A DNA stretch of 64,000 nucleotides from Raffaelea ambrosiae (taxonomy: Eukaryota; Ascomycota; Sordariomycetes; Ophiostomatales; Ophiostomataceae). The notes beneath the pieces were generated by a model. It made no database searches and was not told the origin of the DNA. It saw only the letters and a list, made by a program, of their open reading frames with translations. The DNA is taken from assembly GCA_002778195.1 (NCBI GenBank), contig PCDI01000013.1, positions 124,001-188,000 of the forward strand, given 5' to 3'. Positions 34,762 to 45,583 of this stretch are shown here, piece by piece (the stretch's first letter is position 1; the number at the start of each line of letters is the position of its first letter). A program made the translations under genes and the position numbers.

Positions 34762-35611
34762 GTCTGTGCCCGGGATTGCTGCTCAATTGGGTCGAGTCGC
34801 TTTCGTGAAGCTGGTCTGGACGGCGCTGCAGTCCTTGCAAGTGCCAATGAAGCTGTCTAGCTCTGGGAAGGGGTGTGGAAGAAGAGGGGAAGAGGAGGGG
34901 AACACGCACACACAGAAAACAAAGAAAAAAAGAAAGAAAAAGAAAAAAAAAAAAACAGAGGAGAGGCAGTCAAGATAACACAGATCCAGCAAATGGAGAT
35001 GTCCCACACAACACACAGCTTGGCCGGTCCGGTCGTCGTATCGGCCGCCCCTTGATAACGCGGCACGGCGCCAACGAACAGGTGCTCGAAGAATACTAGC
35101 TGCTCTGCAAACCACAGACCCCAGTGCCGTGGCTAAGCCGATAGCGCTCTCGCGAGTGGAGCTCGCCTGGGCGTTGGCTGCACCAGGCAGATCGCTGCCA
35201 ATTGGCCTTCACCGCAATTGGGCAGGGCCAGCCGAGCCCGACGGCGGTCCTGGGAGGCGTTTCGCAACTTGTCTCGAAAGGGCAACGTATCTACTATATA
35301 CCTACCCAGCACGTTGGTGGTCTCTCTCCACAGCACCGCACCCAGCCCGGATGTGCGTGGCCAATCGTTGGTGTTTGCATTTGCCAAGCAAAGCGCCCAC
35401 CGGCCACGGCGTGGAAGCTTTCCTGATGTCACGATGCGGGAACGGGTCCTACTACAACGACACACCACAACGGTGCGAGCCCTTCTTCATTCAATTGGCT
35501 GCTACGAGGCTGTTGATAATCGTTGCGTCGCGCTGGATTCGCCATTCTGTTTCTGGACGGTGCCTCCAAGACCACCAGCCATGTCCGTCCCCAATCGCGC
35601 GTCACCCCATC
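34762..35611. other. Intergenic spacer between aminotransferase and hydrolase
   Basis: Upstream region of the aminotransferase (A-rich run at 34918-34957) and downstream region of the hydrolase. No frame with family-like content. Confidence 0.55.
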
Positions 35612-36666
35612 TCACGGCCAGTACGCCTGCACAAAATCCATGGCCTCAGCCATCCACGGCTCGCTCAGCTGGGTCGTGGCGTCAAACCCATGGTCGCCCG
35701 GCCGCACGCTGTAGAGCAGCGGCACGTCCGGCCGAGCCTGCCTGATACGCGCCACCATGGTGTCCGTGGCTTCTTTGGGCATCTGCCAACAATCCACACG
35801 TCAGTTCCGTCTTCTTTGTTCCGTTGCACCATGCTCGCCCCTCCCCCAGGACTCACAATCTGGTCATCCATGCCCTGAATCACCCACATGGGCGGGATTG
35901 TCGTGGCTGTGCGCAGGCCGTAGCTCAGCGTCAGCCGCTCGTCGTCGCCCATGACCTCGCTCTTGGCGCCGCTGTGCAGGACGTGGAGACACAGGTCCAG
36001 CATCTCTGGAAACGGCGTCGCCGTGCGGACAGCGCCCGGTGCCAGCGTGGCGAGGTACGCATCCAGTGGGGCCCGGACCGGCCGGCTCGGGTCTGGCCTG
36101 CCCACCGCAATGTCTGTGTGCATCGCGCAGTACTGGGCCATGACGACGCGGATCTTGGCTTCGGGGAACAGCAGGGCCGACTGCACGGCCAGATACCCAC
36201 CCGCGCTCTCGCCCACCACGCCCACCTGCTCCAGGTTGAGATGCACAAGGGGCTTGTGGGCTGCGAGAGCAGCGGGCAGCGTCTTGCCCACCCAGGCCCA
36301 GAAATCGCCCACGTCTTCCAGAATGTCGGCGCCGTTGGCTTCGGGCAGGAGACGATACTCAGCCGACACAAGGATGGCACCGCGTTCCTCGACAAGCTTC
36401 AGCAGCCTTTTGTGGTGTCAGGACGGCTCGGAGAGAGAGAGAGAGAGAGAAAGGGAGAGGCATCTCACGTACCATTCTGAAAGAAACTGGGGTTCCAGCA
36501 TTCTGCCCATGAACAGCCCTCCTCCATGGAAGTGGACGAGCAGGGGACAGAACGTCTTCTCTGCCGGGCGACTCTTGGAGACGAGAACGTCGGCCTTGAT
36601 GTCCACGTTGTTCACAGTCTTGTAAACAAAGGTCATGCGATCAAAGCGCGGAAGGAGGTGCGCCAT
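35612..36666 (-). CDS. Alpha/beta hydrolase (alpha/beta hydrolase fold-3 type)
   Basis: Three exons (36666-36473, 36406-35857, 35782-35612; introns 66 and 74 bp) give 304 aa starting MAHLLPRFDRM. The oxyanion motif HFHGGGLFMG is followed by SAEYRLLPE, the nucleophile elbow GESAGGYLAVQ, the acidic region QGMDDQI and GDHGFDA with the likely catalytic histidine, the standard order for hormone-sensitive-lipase-like esterases. No signal peptide is seen with this start. An in-frame ATG at 36798 would add 44 residues (MAMFRANILSSLGQS) and cannot be ruled out. It is divergent from the Zn2Cys6 regulator across about 340 bp, so shared regulation is plausible. The substrate is unknown; a carboxylic ester of a small molecule is likely. 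Confidence 0.8.
36432..36450. repeat. GA dinucleotide repeat in hydrolase intron 1
   Basis: About nine GA units on the plus strand (CT on the coding strand) lie within the first intron of the hydrolase gene. Confidence 0.9.
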
Positions 36667-37002
36667 CAGGAAAGGAGGAAATTGCGGTTCTAGATCGAGT
36701 TGGCTGTGCAAACGAACAATGGTGGAAGATCGAGTCGAATGCAGAGGCGAGCAGCTTTGGCCAAGAGAAGAAAGGATGTTCGCCCGGAACATCGCCATCT
36801 TCTTATACCACTGAGCTGCCTCTGCGACCCGAGGTCCCCGATGTCTTTGGTGCAAGCCGGTGCCGTCCTTCGGGGAGGGTTCCGGCTTACTGTTGCACGT
36901 GATCGAACAGGGCACAGAAGCAACAGAGGCGATCCTTCGGGGACGTCGGAGCAGGGACGGCTAGCGACCGCTTCCCACCACCCAACTAGCACGTCCTGGA
37001 AC
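36667..37002. promoter_or_regulatory. Divergent promoter between hydrolase and Zn2Cys6 regulator
   Basis: The two start codons are about 336 bp apart on opposite strands. An inverted CGG triplet pair spaced by 8 bases (CGG at 36871-36873, CCG at 36882-36884) has the form bound by Zn2Cys6 dimers. Several single CGG triplets occur nearby, so chance is possible in this GC-rich sequence. Confidence 0.3.
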
Positions 37003-39470
37003 ATGAGTGCAGCGCACCCATCCCAGCCGGGCGCGGAAGCCACGGATGCAGGCCCTCCGAAAAAGCGGCGCAAGACGGTTCTCGCCTGTGACGTGTGCCG
37101 CGCGCGCAAGACGGGCTGCGACGGACTCCGGCCGTGCTGCACCTCGTGTCGTCTGCGGGGATGGCAGAGCCGGTGCACCTACCAAGAAGGCCAGACACAG
37201 GCACCGACCGTGTAGGTGACATCCAACCGGCCATGCCCACAACCATGCTTGCAATCCAGTGAACCTGACACGATGGACCGGGCCCAGAAGCCTGTTTGAT
37301 CTTTATAAGCGTGTCGACCAGCTCGAAGCGGCACTGCGAAACACGTCCCACACACCACAGGCGAAGGACGGTCGCTCGGAGGGTCCTTCTCTTCCAGACG
37401 GACCGCAGTACGGCCTCGGCTCGCACGCGGCCTTTGTCGACGAGATTGCCGACGCCGCTGCCGGTGGCACCTCGCCACCCGGCCGAAGCCAGGACACCAC
37501 CGCCCCGGCGTCTTTTCCGTTGACCGCAGACGCCGCCCATCGGTGGCCTGCTTCTGCTTCTGGCTCAGGCTCAGGCTCAGGCTCGGCTTCGGACGGGGAC
37601 CCCCGTGACCTGAGCCTGCCGCCCCAGCCGCTCACCGATGCCCTGATGGCGTGCTACTGGGAGCGCATCCACCTGATGAACTTTGTCCTGCACCGGCCCA
37701 GCTTCGAGGCCGCCTACCGCCGCCTGCGGGAGCCGGCGGTGGCGCACAGCAGCCGCAGCCGAGGCCGAACGGACGGAAACCCCGACATTGTGCTGTATGC
37801 CACGCTCAACATGGTCCTGGCGTTTGCCTGCACGCGCTACGACGGACTGCCGCCGCGGCAGCGCGACGACCTGGCCGACGACCTGTACCGGCGCTCCCTG
37901 CGGCTGCTGCCCGTGGACACGCTCGACCAGGCCTCGCTGCCGGTCGTGCAGTGCCTGCTGCTGCGCAGCTACTACCTGCTGTACACGCCCTACGGCGACC
38001 GCAGCTGGAACGTGGGCGCCGTGGCCCTGCGGGTGGCCCAGTCCATCGGCCTGGACCACCGCACGGCCCGGCGGCACGCCCGGGCGCCCCCGCCCCCCAA
38101 CCAGCTCGTGCGCGAGATGCGCCGCCGGGTCTGGTGCGCGTGCACGATTCTGGACCGGCTGCTCGCCAACACGTTTGGCCGGCCGACCATGCTTCCGCAC
38201 CTGCCTCGTGGTGAGGAGGAGTCGTCGTCGTCTCCCTTGTCCCTCCCCTTGCCGGCCCTCATCGACGACGAATACCTGTCCGCGGACCCCGGCCAAGAAG
38301 GCCGGCAGCCGCCGGACAAGCCGGCCCGGCTGGCGTTCCTGCACCACGCCCTCCCTCTCTGGGACATTCTGGACCGCGTCCCCGTGCTGGCGCGCCGGTA
38401 CCTGGCCGACCCGGACACGGCGCGCACCGGGAGCGGGTCGATGCAGGCCTTGCGCGCCGACGTGGACGCGCTGCTGCAGGCCGTCGACCAGTTTGTGCTC
38501 TGGCTGCCCGCGTTTCTGCGCGATGACGACGACGGCGACGACGCTGACGCAAAAGAAGAAGAATCAGCAGCGGCGGTCTTCCGGCGGCAAGCGGCGACGA
38601 TCAAGGCCCGCGTCCTCTATGTCCGCCTGCAGATCCTCCGCCTGGTCATCATGGTCGACGCGAGGCGCATCCTGGCTCTCCAGCGGCGCGACTGTCTCTT
38701 TGTCGACCTCAGCCGCCAGGCCGTCGCCGCGGCCCATGCGGTGCTCGCGCTGCTGCACCGCGGCCAATTCTCGGGACCCGGCCAGATGACCTTTCCATGG
38801 CATGCTCTGTACTGTGAGTCGCAGTTTGTCTTGTTCTTATTGGTGCTATTGGCAGTTTTTTTTCTTTTTTTTCTTTCTTTTTCTTTTTTTTTTTTTTTCT
38901 TTCTCTTTTTTTCTTTTTTTTCTTATTTATTTATCTGTTTCTTATTTATTTCTTGTTTTCTTTTTCTTTAAAAAATACTGATCTGCCCAAGACACCTTTG
39001 CCGGTGCCTCGGTTCTCATCGCGGCCGCCCTGTTTCCGGCACTGCACGTCGACTTGGCCGTCGAGCCGGGCAAGACCTCCTGGAGCCGGGCCATGGACCT
39101 GTTTGCTTTCCATCGGCACAGCGTGGCCACCGCCGACAAGGCCTGCGAGACATTGCAGAAGCTCCGCGCCCGCGTGGAGGAGACGCAGAAGAAGAGGACG
39201 GGCCCGTTGTCGTCTGCCCCCGAGCCTGTGGAAGAAGCAGCCCCCGGCGCTGCGGCATGGACGGCGGATACGACAGAAATCCCAGTCGCGAAAGAACGCA
39301 GCACTGCAGCAACGCCCCACGTGCCGTCTGGGATCTCGTCCACGACGGCTCCTGACAATGGCGCTGGCGCCAATCTGGTGGAAGACGAAAACGAGGACGG
39401 CTTTTTTGCTGCTTTTCTCGACTTTTCCTATATTGATCAGAGCTGGCTCACGAATGACGGAGGCTTCTAA
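37003..39470 (+). CDS. Zn2Cys6 (fungal-type) transcription factor
   Basis: Three exons (37003-37211, 37288-38813, 38992-39470; introns 76 and 178 bp) encode 737 aa. The zinc cluster is at residues 29-58: cysteines 29, 32, 39, 46, 49 and 58 with spacing 2-6-6-2-8, preceded by the basic stretch PKKRRKTVLA. A heptad-like linker (LYKRVDQLEAALR) follows as a possible dimerisation helix. The fungal-specific regulatory domain begins about residue 150 (ALMACYWERIHLMNFVLHRPSF) and includes VVQCLLLRSYYLLYT and WNVGAVALRVAQSIGLDHR. An acidic C-terminus (EDENEDGFFAAFLDF) may be an activation segment. Exon 2 phase allows only the acceptor at 37287 to follow the donor at 37212. It is divergent from the hydrolase and close to the oxidoreductase/aminotransferase pair, so it may regulate them. 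Confidence 0.88.
38850..38981 (+). repeat. T-rich low-complexity tract within an intron
   Basis: The second intron of the Zn2Cys6 gene is stretched to 178 bp by runs of T broken by single C or A bases. Other introns in the gene's neighbourhood are mostly 55-90 bp. Confidence 0.9.
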
Positions 39471-39711
39471 ACAACGACAACTACAGACCAGGCGATGGCT
39501 AATGGCGGGGCTTTGGCTGGGGGCCGCGACGCGGGTCGTAACACTTCGCCGGACTTGTACTGGTGATTTCACAACCCTTGGAGTAATTATATACACTTTC
39601 ATTAAACCTCTCGTATTTAATAAAACCGTGTTGTAAGATGACTTTGGGGCAATGCAAACAGAGCCCCACTAATGGTTTCATGACTAGAGGCATTAGCATG
39701 CTACAACCACT

Positions 39712-42122
39712 TTAACAGCCTGCCGCCTTCGTGTCCTCCCAGGCTTCTTGGAGAATCTCCTTTATCTGTGAATACAAACCTTCATCTTCCTTCGCCCACC
39801 TCTTGTCATTGGGAAACACCACCTTCCGCAGTTTATTGACGTAGCGTACGAGCGGCTTGTAGGAGTCAGTAAAGTCCACTATAGCCCTGTCGAGAAAGTC
39901 TCTCTCGTCACTTATCACGCCCTTCTTCAACTGTGCCAGTTCCTCCGTATCCATAAAATTCCATTTATTAAATTTCTCCTTAATCCTTCCTTCGCCCGGC
40001 CTTTCGCAGTGGATACATATCCAAAACAGCACCCAGAAGAAAGACTCCAGGTCGTGCATAAACGAGTGCTGCTCGCCATAGAGGGCCCCGATAGCCATGA
40101 AAGCCCTGGTGCCTGTCTTCCCCTTCGCCCCCGAGGCTCCCACTCGTTGCTCCTTAATAGCAAGATCCAGGTCGATCAAAAAAGACGGCCACGAGGTGTT
40201 GTTCGAATCATCCTCATTAATCATCAGATTATTGATTGAAATGTCTCGGTGAAGGAAGCCGGCACGGTGCAACGACTCGTGACCTTCAATACACCCCTTG
40301 AAAGCCGCTAGCAGCGCGGCCAAAGAGCTGGCCTCGTAGATCGGCTTCCCATAGTCCTGCAGAATAACACGCCGGTGTATCCGGTTCGGCAGTAAGGCAG
40401 GCGGATCCACTTCAGTCCGCGATGCTAAGCGTAGTCGCTTGGTGGCTGGTAGCTGAGGATTGGTCTGGCTGGACGATCGTTTCGAACCAGTACGACTGTT
40501 ACTGCGATTCTGTTGACCCTTTGTAGAACTCGTACTCGACACCGTGAGCCGTTCCGATCGGTAGTTCTCTGCCTTTGTAATATCCAAGCCGTTTCGAACA
40601 TTGTCCCGAACGTCGTCGTCTGCACCGCGCACCTGGACCGTCTCATGGTGGTAATATCGCGCCACGTTAACTACCCCTCGTTCCGTCGCCTCTTGTAACA
40701 ACTCCCCTTCTTCGTCACGTTCCGTGTATTGCCAAGAGTCTTTAATAACAAGCGTTTGGTTGTCTCCCTCGCGGTGTGCGGCCCAGCAAGTCGTGGCCCG
40801 GCCAGAAATGCAACCAGCGCGTCTCATCACTCTGTCGACAACCAAGCGCTCTTGAACGCCGTTCCGCTCAATCGTCATACACTGCTTGCCGTTCGAGGTA
40901 ACAATGGTCGGGTCAAATCCGAGCTGCTGCCGGTCCATCCACAAAAACCCCAAAACAACGGCTGCAAACCGGAGCCCGTTATCGTGGATGTTGAATTGGT
41001 CGGATGCAATTCCCCCAAGGCGGTCAAACTCCCATATCCGCATCAGCGGCCCACAAAGCGTAAAGCCTAAGATAAAGCGCCGAGTGCTTTGGGCACGAAG
41101 AACCTCTCTTGCATATCTCCCAATGTCGAGCCACGCTTTCGAATTCGTGTCCGCGGACGGGTTGCTCTTCAATTCTCCGGGGATGAGAATCTGCCGCCAG
41201 TGATACCGAGAATTCACATTCGCTTTTGAGTCGTCCATAAAACCCACATCTAGCTTGCGCTCGGCTGTGGAGCCTTGGATCGCCTTGGTAGGTTGCGCCA
41301 GTGGCCGTCGCTGCAGTGGCTGGCCTGGCCTGTAGCGCTCCGCGAACTCCACGAGTCGCTCGCTGAACCCGGCAAACCAGCCTAACACCTTGTCTTCTTT
41401 TGCATCTACCGGCCATCCATGCCAACCGTTGTTAAACAGCGGGCAACTGCCTTCTGTGCACTCCCTGAAGAACTGCTCCGACGCTGTTTGAAGACCGTCC
41501 ACGCCGCCGAAAAATGTGTTGTGGAAGTCGCGAAGCCCAGTATACAAAAGGCCGAGTTCCTCCTTTAGCACAGCATCTACGTATTTGCGATGTTCCGCCG
41601 AGTTTGCGAAACTGTTGGTGTTGTGAAACAATGGTGTTTGATATAGGGAGGAGGCGACTGGTCGGGGAGGAGGGGTGGTCTCGGTAACAGCTTTATAGAC
41701 TTGATCCCAGATTTCGTTATCAGGTTTATTGTCGAGGACTACGCTTAGGAGTGACTTGCCTCGGTCGATGTTAAATGTCCCCGAGTTGATGGCCGAAATA
41801 AGCTTTGAGAGGTCGTCGAGAAGTCCGCCGCGGCTTGTCTTCGAACGCAACAGTTGGACAACAGGGATATTCATAAGAGCGAGCACAACGTTGAGTGAGA
41901 GTTTCTGTATATCTGGATAGACATTGGAAATTAGACAGAGTACTCCAGAAGGTTATAGTTAAGCTTATTTCTCCGACCTTGTTCGTTAAGCTGGCCAAGA
42001 GCCTCTGACGTGCGCGAGATGCCTCGCTCATCACACATCGACCTAAACAAATCGCGGAAGGCATCGAGACCCTTTCCAATAGGGCTGTCTTTGATGATCC
42101 CTGCCTGCAAATTGTCTTCCAT
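39712..42122 (-). CDS. FunK1-type fungal protein kinase (Pkinase_fungal family)
   Basis: Two exons (42122-41978 and 41912-39712, intron 65 bp) encode 781 aa. The start MEDNLQAGIIKDSPIG is joined through the intron to DIQKLSLNVVLALMNIPVV, keeping frame. The C-terminal kinase-like half shows the FunK1 hallmarks GFLHRDISINNLMI (catalytic loop) and FLIDLDLA in place of DFG, then TRAFMAIGAL and HDLESFFWVLFWI. The N-terminal half (GWHGWPVDAKEDKVLGWF, RRFILGFTLCGPLMRIWEFDR) is the conserved family extension. FunK1 kinases are multicopy in Dikarya, variable between strains, and of unknown substrate. Third-position GC is lower than in flanking metabolic genes, fitting an accessory origin. The intron is inferred, because without it a TAA follows the first exon. 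Confidence 0.82.
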
Positions 42123-43490
42123 GGTCTATGTGATGAACTCGAGAATAGACGTGTGTGTGTATTAGAATTATTAGTAGGCTTCGTGTCGAGGTTGAGAAAC
42201 TGTTTGGAAAATGGAAGGATCGCATAGCATTTTAGGTACGTACTACATTAACTGGGTCTATAACACGTGATGCAACAAAAAAAAAACCCTTAGATGTTCA
42301 CGTGATGAATGGCAACCCAGCCCAGCATCTTCGATAGAGTGTAGAAGTTACGTGGTTTTTATTTTTAAGGTGTTTGAGGTAAGACGAATGCGCGCACGTG
42401 ACGCCATCTAAGGAGGGATCTTTCGTTAATGCGCCTCAAAAAAAATAAAAACCACGTGACTTCCCCACCAAATAAAACCCACCTTTGTACGCGGCGTACA
42501 TGCAGCAGTACCCGGGAAGCAGCAGCAGTTACAACTAGAGAAGCCATCGTTTGGGAGTGCTACAGATCCATTCCCATATTTCTGCACCGCATACACACGT
42601 GCGAGGCGAGCATTGGACTCAATAAGATACGTGTTTAAGTCACATAGTCAGACAAGGTTTGGAAAACCCGCGATTCCTTTATCAGAGAGAGAAGGAAAGA
42701 AAAGAAAATAAGCAACCAAGAGAATACTCGGAAAATACGCGCAATGATTTATCTACTATCTACAAAAGTTGATGGTACGCTGACAAGGATTTCTGACTCC
42801 AATAAAAAAAAAATGAGTTTATGTCCAAGGGATGCTACATGCCGAGTCGTTGATAGGAATGTAGGCGGTAAGGATGCGGCGCAGACAGCAGATAAGCCCT
42901 CTCGCGTGTTTCGGGATGGTCTTCAACCTCTTGAATTTCTATACTGGATAGTCAAAGCCACTCCGTGGCCTATTGGGGACTAGCGTTTCGAACACACCTT
43001 CCACTTCTCTCCAGTGGTCGACGGTGTACTCGCCATGCATAGTAGATTGGGGGGGGGCGAGAACTATCCGGTTGGTTGCAATGCCACGGTGGCTTGGTGA
43101 TCGGGAAGAATACGCACCCAAGCGAAAGGAATGGGTGTAATAAGTAGTATTTGTAATAGTATTCAGCTTTGCTATGTATGGCGGGTTCTTAATCGCTACA
43201 AGACTACAAGACAGCGTGTGACGTGTGCTTGGTTTCATCAGCTTACTGCCCGTAAATCCCATTTAAAAGAGACGTAAGGGTCCTTCTTATTTTGTCTTCC
43301 ACCAGACTTGGCTAACTATATTTTAGCTTCAAGTCGTCCATGTCGACCTCACAACTTGGTGTAAAGCATTGCGAGTACACATAGAGCCAAGCCAAGCCAA
43401 GCCCTCCCGTCGATCTTCGGCAAAACAATACCAAATCCGAACACCCTGATTCTTGAGAGCCCAGCTCGCACTCCCTCACTCTTGCCCATC
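42123..43490. other. Spacer between FunK1 kinase and GNAT gene, AT-rich with ACGTG motifs
   Basis: Five ACGTG-core sites (near 42265, 42300, 42350, 42396 and 42455) occur within 200 bp upstream of the kinase gene, three of them in or beside a foldback element. The rest is AT-rich with short frames only. The last 200 bases are the GNAT promoter region. Confidence 0.5.
42344..42463. mobile_element. Foldback/MITE-like element, 120 bp
   Basis: Terminal inverted repeats of about 23 bp bound a 120-bp unit. The left end reads GAAGTTACGTGGTTTTTATT and the right end is its reverse complement with one mismatch (ACGTGAC versus ACGTAAC). The inside is non-coding. No clear target-site duplication is visible, so it may be a MITE remnant or simply a chance stem. 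Confidence 0.4.
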
Positions 43491-44293
43491 ATGCCTTACC
43501 AGCTTGTCGAGGTGGAGGCCACCCTGCCTGCGTTTGAAGAGCTCATGGAAGCGGAATGCGCTTCGTACGAGAACCCGTACCAGAGCTTCTACTACCTGTT
43601 CCGCCCGCCGATCGGTGAAGGTCCAGAGGGCCGCTCGGCCGGCATCAAAGCCGCTGCTGTCCGCACCTTGGCTGAGCACAAGGCAGACCCCCACAGCTGG
43701 TGGGGGAAGGTGGTCGACGAGAACAGCAAGATTGTCGGTGGCTGTCTGTGGAAGATTTTCCAGGAGAATCCGTATGACAAGCCGGAGGAGGAGCATCCCA
43801 TCGACTACCATCCAGAAGGCGAAGAGCGCGCGTATGTCGCAGAGTTCTTCCGCCTGTTTGAGGAGCCACGCCAGAAGAAGTCGAACCGCCCGCACGTCTG
43901 TATGTGTTTGCCCCTCCCGCTTCTCCACCACCCCCCGTCTACTGGACGTATTTCTAACCGCCAGTCCTCAACATTATCTTCACTCACCCTGATTACCGTC
44001 GCCAGGGAATAGCCAGCCTCATAATGGACTGGGGCAAGCAGAAGGCAGACGAGCAGGGCGTGGAAATGTGGCTGGACGCCACCCAGTATGGCAGGCCCGT
44101 CTACGAAAAGCATGGATTCATTGTCATCGAGGAGTACAAGGTGGTGCCGACCAAGGAAAACCCGGGCGAGGCCTGGAAGAAATTGGACGAGAAGCTGCAG
44201 CCCATGGTGTTCTGGGTGATGTGGCGGCCAGCAGGCGGTGTGTACACGGAAGGCGAGACGGTGAAACCGTGGGAAGTCGAGGCTGCCAGATGA
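43491..44293 (+). CDS. GNAT-family N-acetyltransferase
   Basis: Two exons (43491-43899 and 43965-44293, intron 65 bp) encode 245 aa starting MPYQLVEVEATLPAFEEL. The acetyl-CoA-binding region is HPDYRRQGIASLIMDWG (motif A, R/Q-x-x-G-x-G/A form), followed by GVEMWLDATQYGRPVYEKHGF, the usual beta-strand and helix of the fold. A VVDENSKIVGGCLWKI strand pair precedes it. Family members acetylate amines of small molecules or proteins; fungal proteins of this layout are mostly uncharacterised. The first ATG with CCCATCATGC context is used. It stands alone between the FunK1 kinase and a decayed transporter. Confidence 0.87.
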
Positions 44294-44998
44294 GGAATGC
44301 CACTCGCCTACGCCGGGGCCAATGAAGAAAAGGACGGGGAAGGGGGGACCTGAGTTTACTGCCGCTTATCGTCTTCACTCCCGCTTTAGGTTCTGGTCTT
44401 CTTCTTCTTTGTATTGTTCGTTCAGTTTTCTTCCAGCCGCACCGATTGTGTCGCATAGCGCCGTAAGCTGACGAGCCTTACGTGCCATTCTTTTCCGGCT
44501 CTGGTGCACGGTTTCCTCTATTGGGAAAATTTCTTTTTTTCTTCACTTTCTACACCGCCGCTATGCGCTGTGAAGTCTATATTTATACACATGTTCTCCG
44601 TCGTGTTTTGAGACTTAAGCTTGATTTCAGAATGTGGGGAAAACCCAGGCGACAAACCCATGCAACTACTTATTTGACAGGACTTGAAGATGCCGAGCAC
44701 AGGGCCGCAGAAGGCATTGAACGACGCAGGGCGCACCGGGGCGGTCCGCCTTTTCTCCTGTCACTGAGTCGTCCAGCGAAGCGTGGTGGAAAGAAGATCA
44801 AATTCAATAAGTTCAGTCAGTTACATACGCAAATCCAGATCCCCCTGGAAAATGAATACCCCGTCCTACCTGAAAGCCTCGTTATCTAGCGTAGAATCTT
44901 CCCGCTTTAGTTAGCTATAAAGCAGGGACTAGCCATACGACGAAGACGCAGCAACTCTATTGGGCCAGCCGACTCTATATTGTTTCTTGACTCTGACT
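44294..44998. other. Intergenic spacer downstream of GNAT gene
   Basis: The stretch contains the GNAT 3' region. Only a GTG-started frame of atypical composition is present at 44482-44889, with no recognisable domain. Confidence 0.5.
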
Positions 44999-45583
44999 AT
45001 GACTACTCTATCTCGCGTCGTCGAAACAAGCTTGTGAAATATCAACAGTGTCCCGGAATTGGGCCCAGTCAGCACATCCAACTCGTCTAATCTCGATATA
45101 AATAAGGATCTGGAGGAGACGCCGGATAATACCGGGCTCGATGCCAGGCCCAAGCCCCCGGAGAGCGGCACCAAGGCCTGGCTGTGTCTCTTCGGGGCGT
45201 TCTGTGCCAAGTTTGTGTCGTTTGGCTGGGTCCATTGTATCTCCTTGTTCTAAGCCGAGTACGAGACGAATCAGCTCAAACAGTACAGCGAGTCGACCGT
45301 CTCCTAGGTCACGTCTATACAATACAAGTGTCTCTCTCTATTTTCTCCTTTTGGAGAAGACGGTACAAGACTAAACGTGCAGTCTTTTTTATGCTCTATA
45401 TCCCCCTTGGGCGGGTGGCTATTCGACAGCTCCGGCCCGCGCGTGCCCGTCTTCTTCGGCACGATCCTGCACGTGCTGGGCCTCATGATGGCCAGCCTCT
45501 CCCACGAAGACTACCAGTTCGCAGGCCCCACGAATGCATTCAATCTTATCCCGAGTTTGAACGGAGCCAGGCAACCATACTAG
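44999..45583 (+). pseudogene. Decayed MFS monocarboxylate-type transporter gene
   Basis: From an ATG at 44999 one frame carries PESGTKAWLCLFGAFCAKFV, then EYETNQLKQYSESTVS; after an intron-like gap (about 45325-45388, with ACTAAAC branch and GCAG acceptor) comes GGWLFDSSGPRVPVFFGTIL and HVLGLMMASLS. These match the first transmembrane segments of fungal monocarboxylate-like MFS permeases. The frame is interrupted by TGA (45035), TAA (45251) and TAG (45305), and homology stops about 45583, so over half of the protein is missing. The stops can be read as C-to-T or G-to-A changes, as in repeat-induced point mutation. Confidence 0.75.

Noticed and set aside
33112..34860. 582-codon plus-strand frame opposite the aminotransferase
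   Set aside because: Antisense to PLP-enzyme motifs; repetitive Arg/Gly/Val composition typical of shadow frames.
36700..37002. Upstream extension of the Zn2Cys6 protein by about 100 residues in the same frame
   Set aside because: No ATG with better context, and the extension would overlap the hydrolase 5' region; the ATG at 37003 directly precedes the basic region and zinc cluster.
37577..38604. Minus-strand frames over the Zn2Cys6 gene
   Set aside because: They lie opposite the fungal-specific regulatory domain, with unnatural composition.
41932..42122. Reading the FunK1 first exon straight through to its TAA as a separate 63-residue gene
   Set aside because: A 65-bp intron with donor GTCGGA and acceptor ATCCAG joins it in frame to the downstream kinase, giving a full-length family protein. 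A 20-base insertion model was also considered but needs no known mechanism.
44482..44889. 135-codon frame downstream of the GNAT gene
   Set aside because: GTG start, mixed composition, and no recognisable domain.
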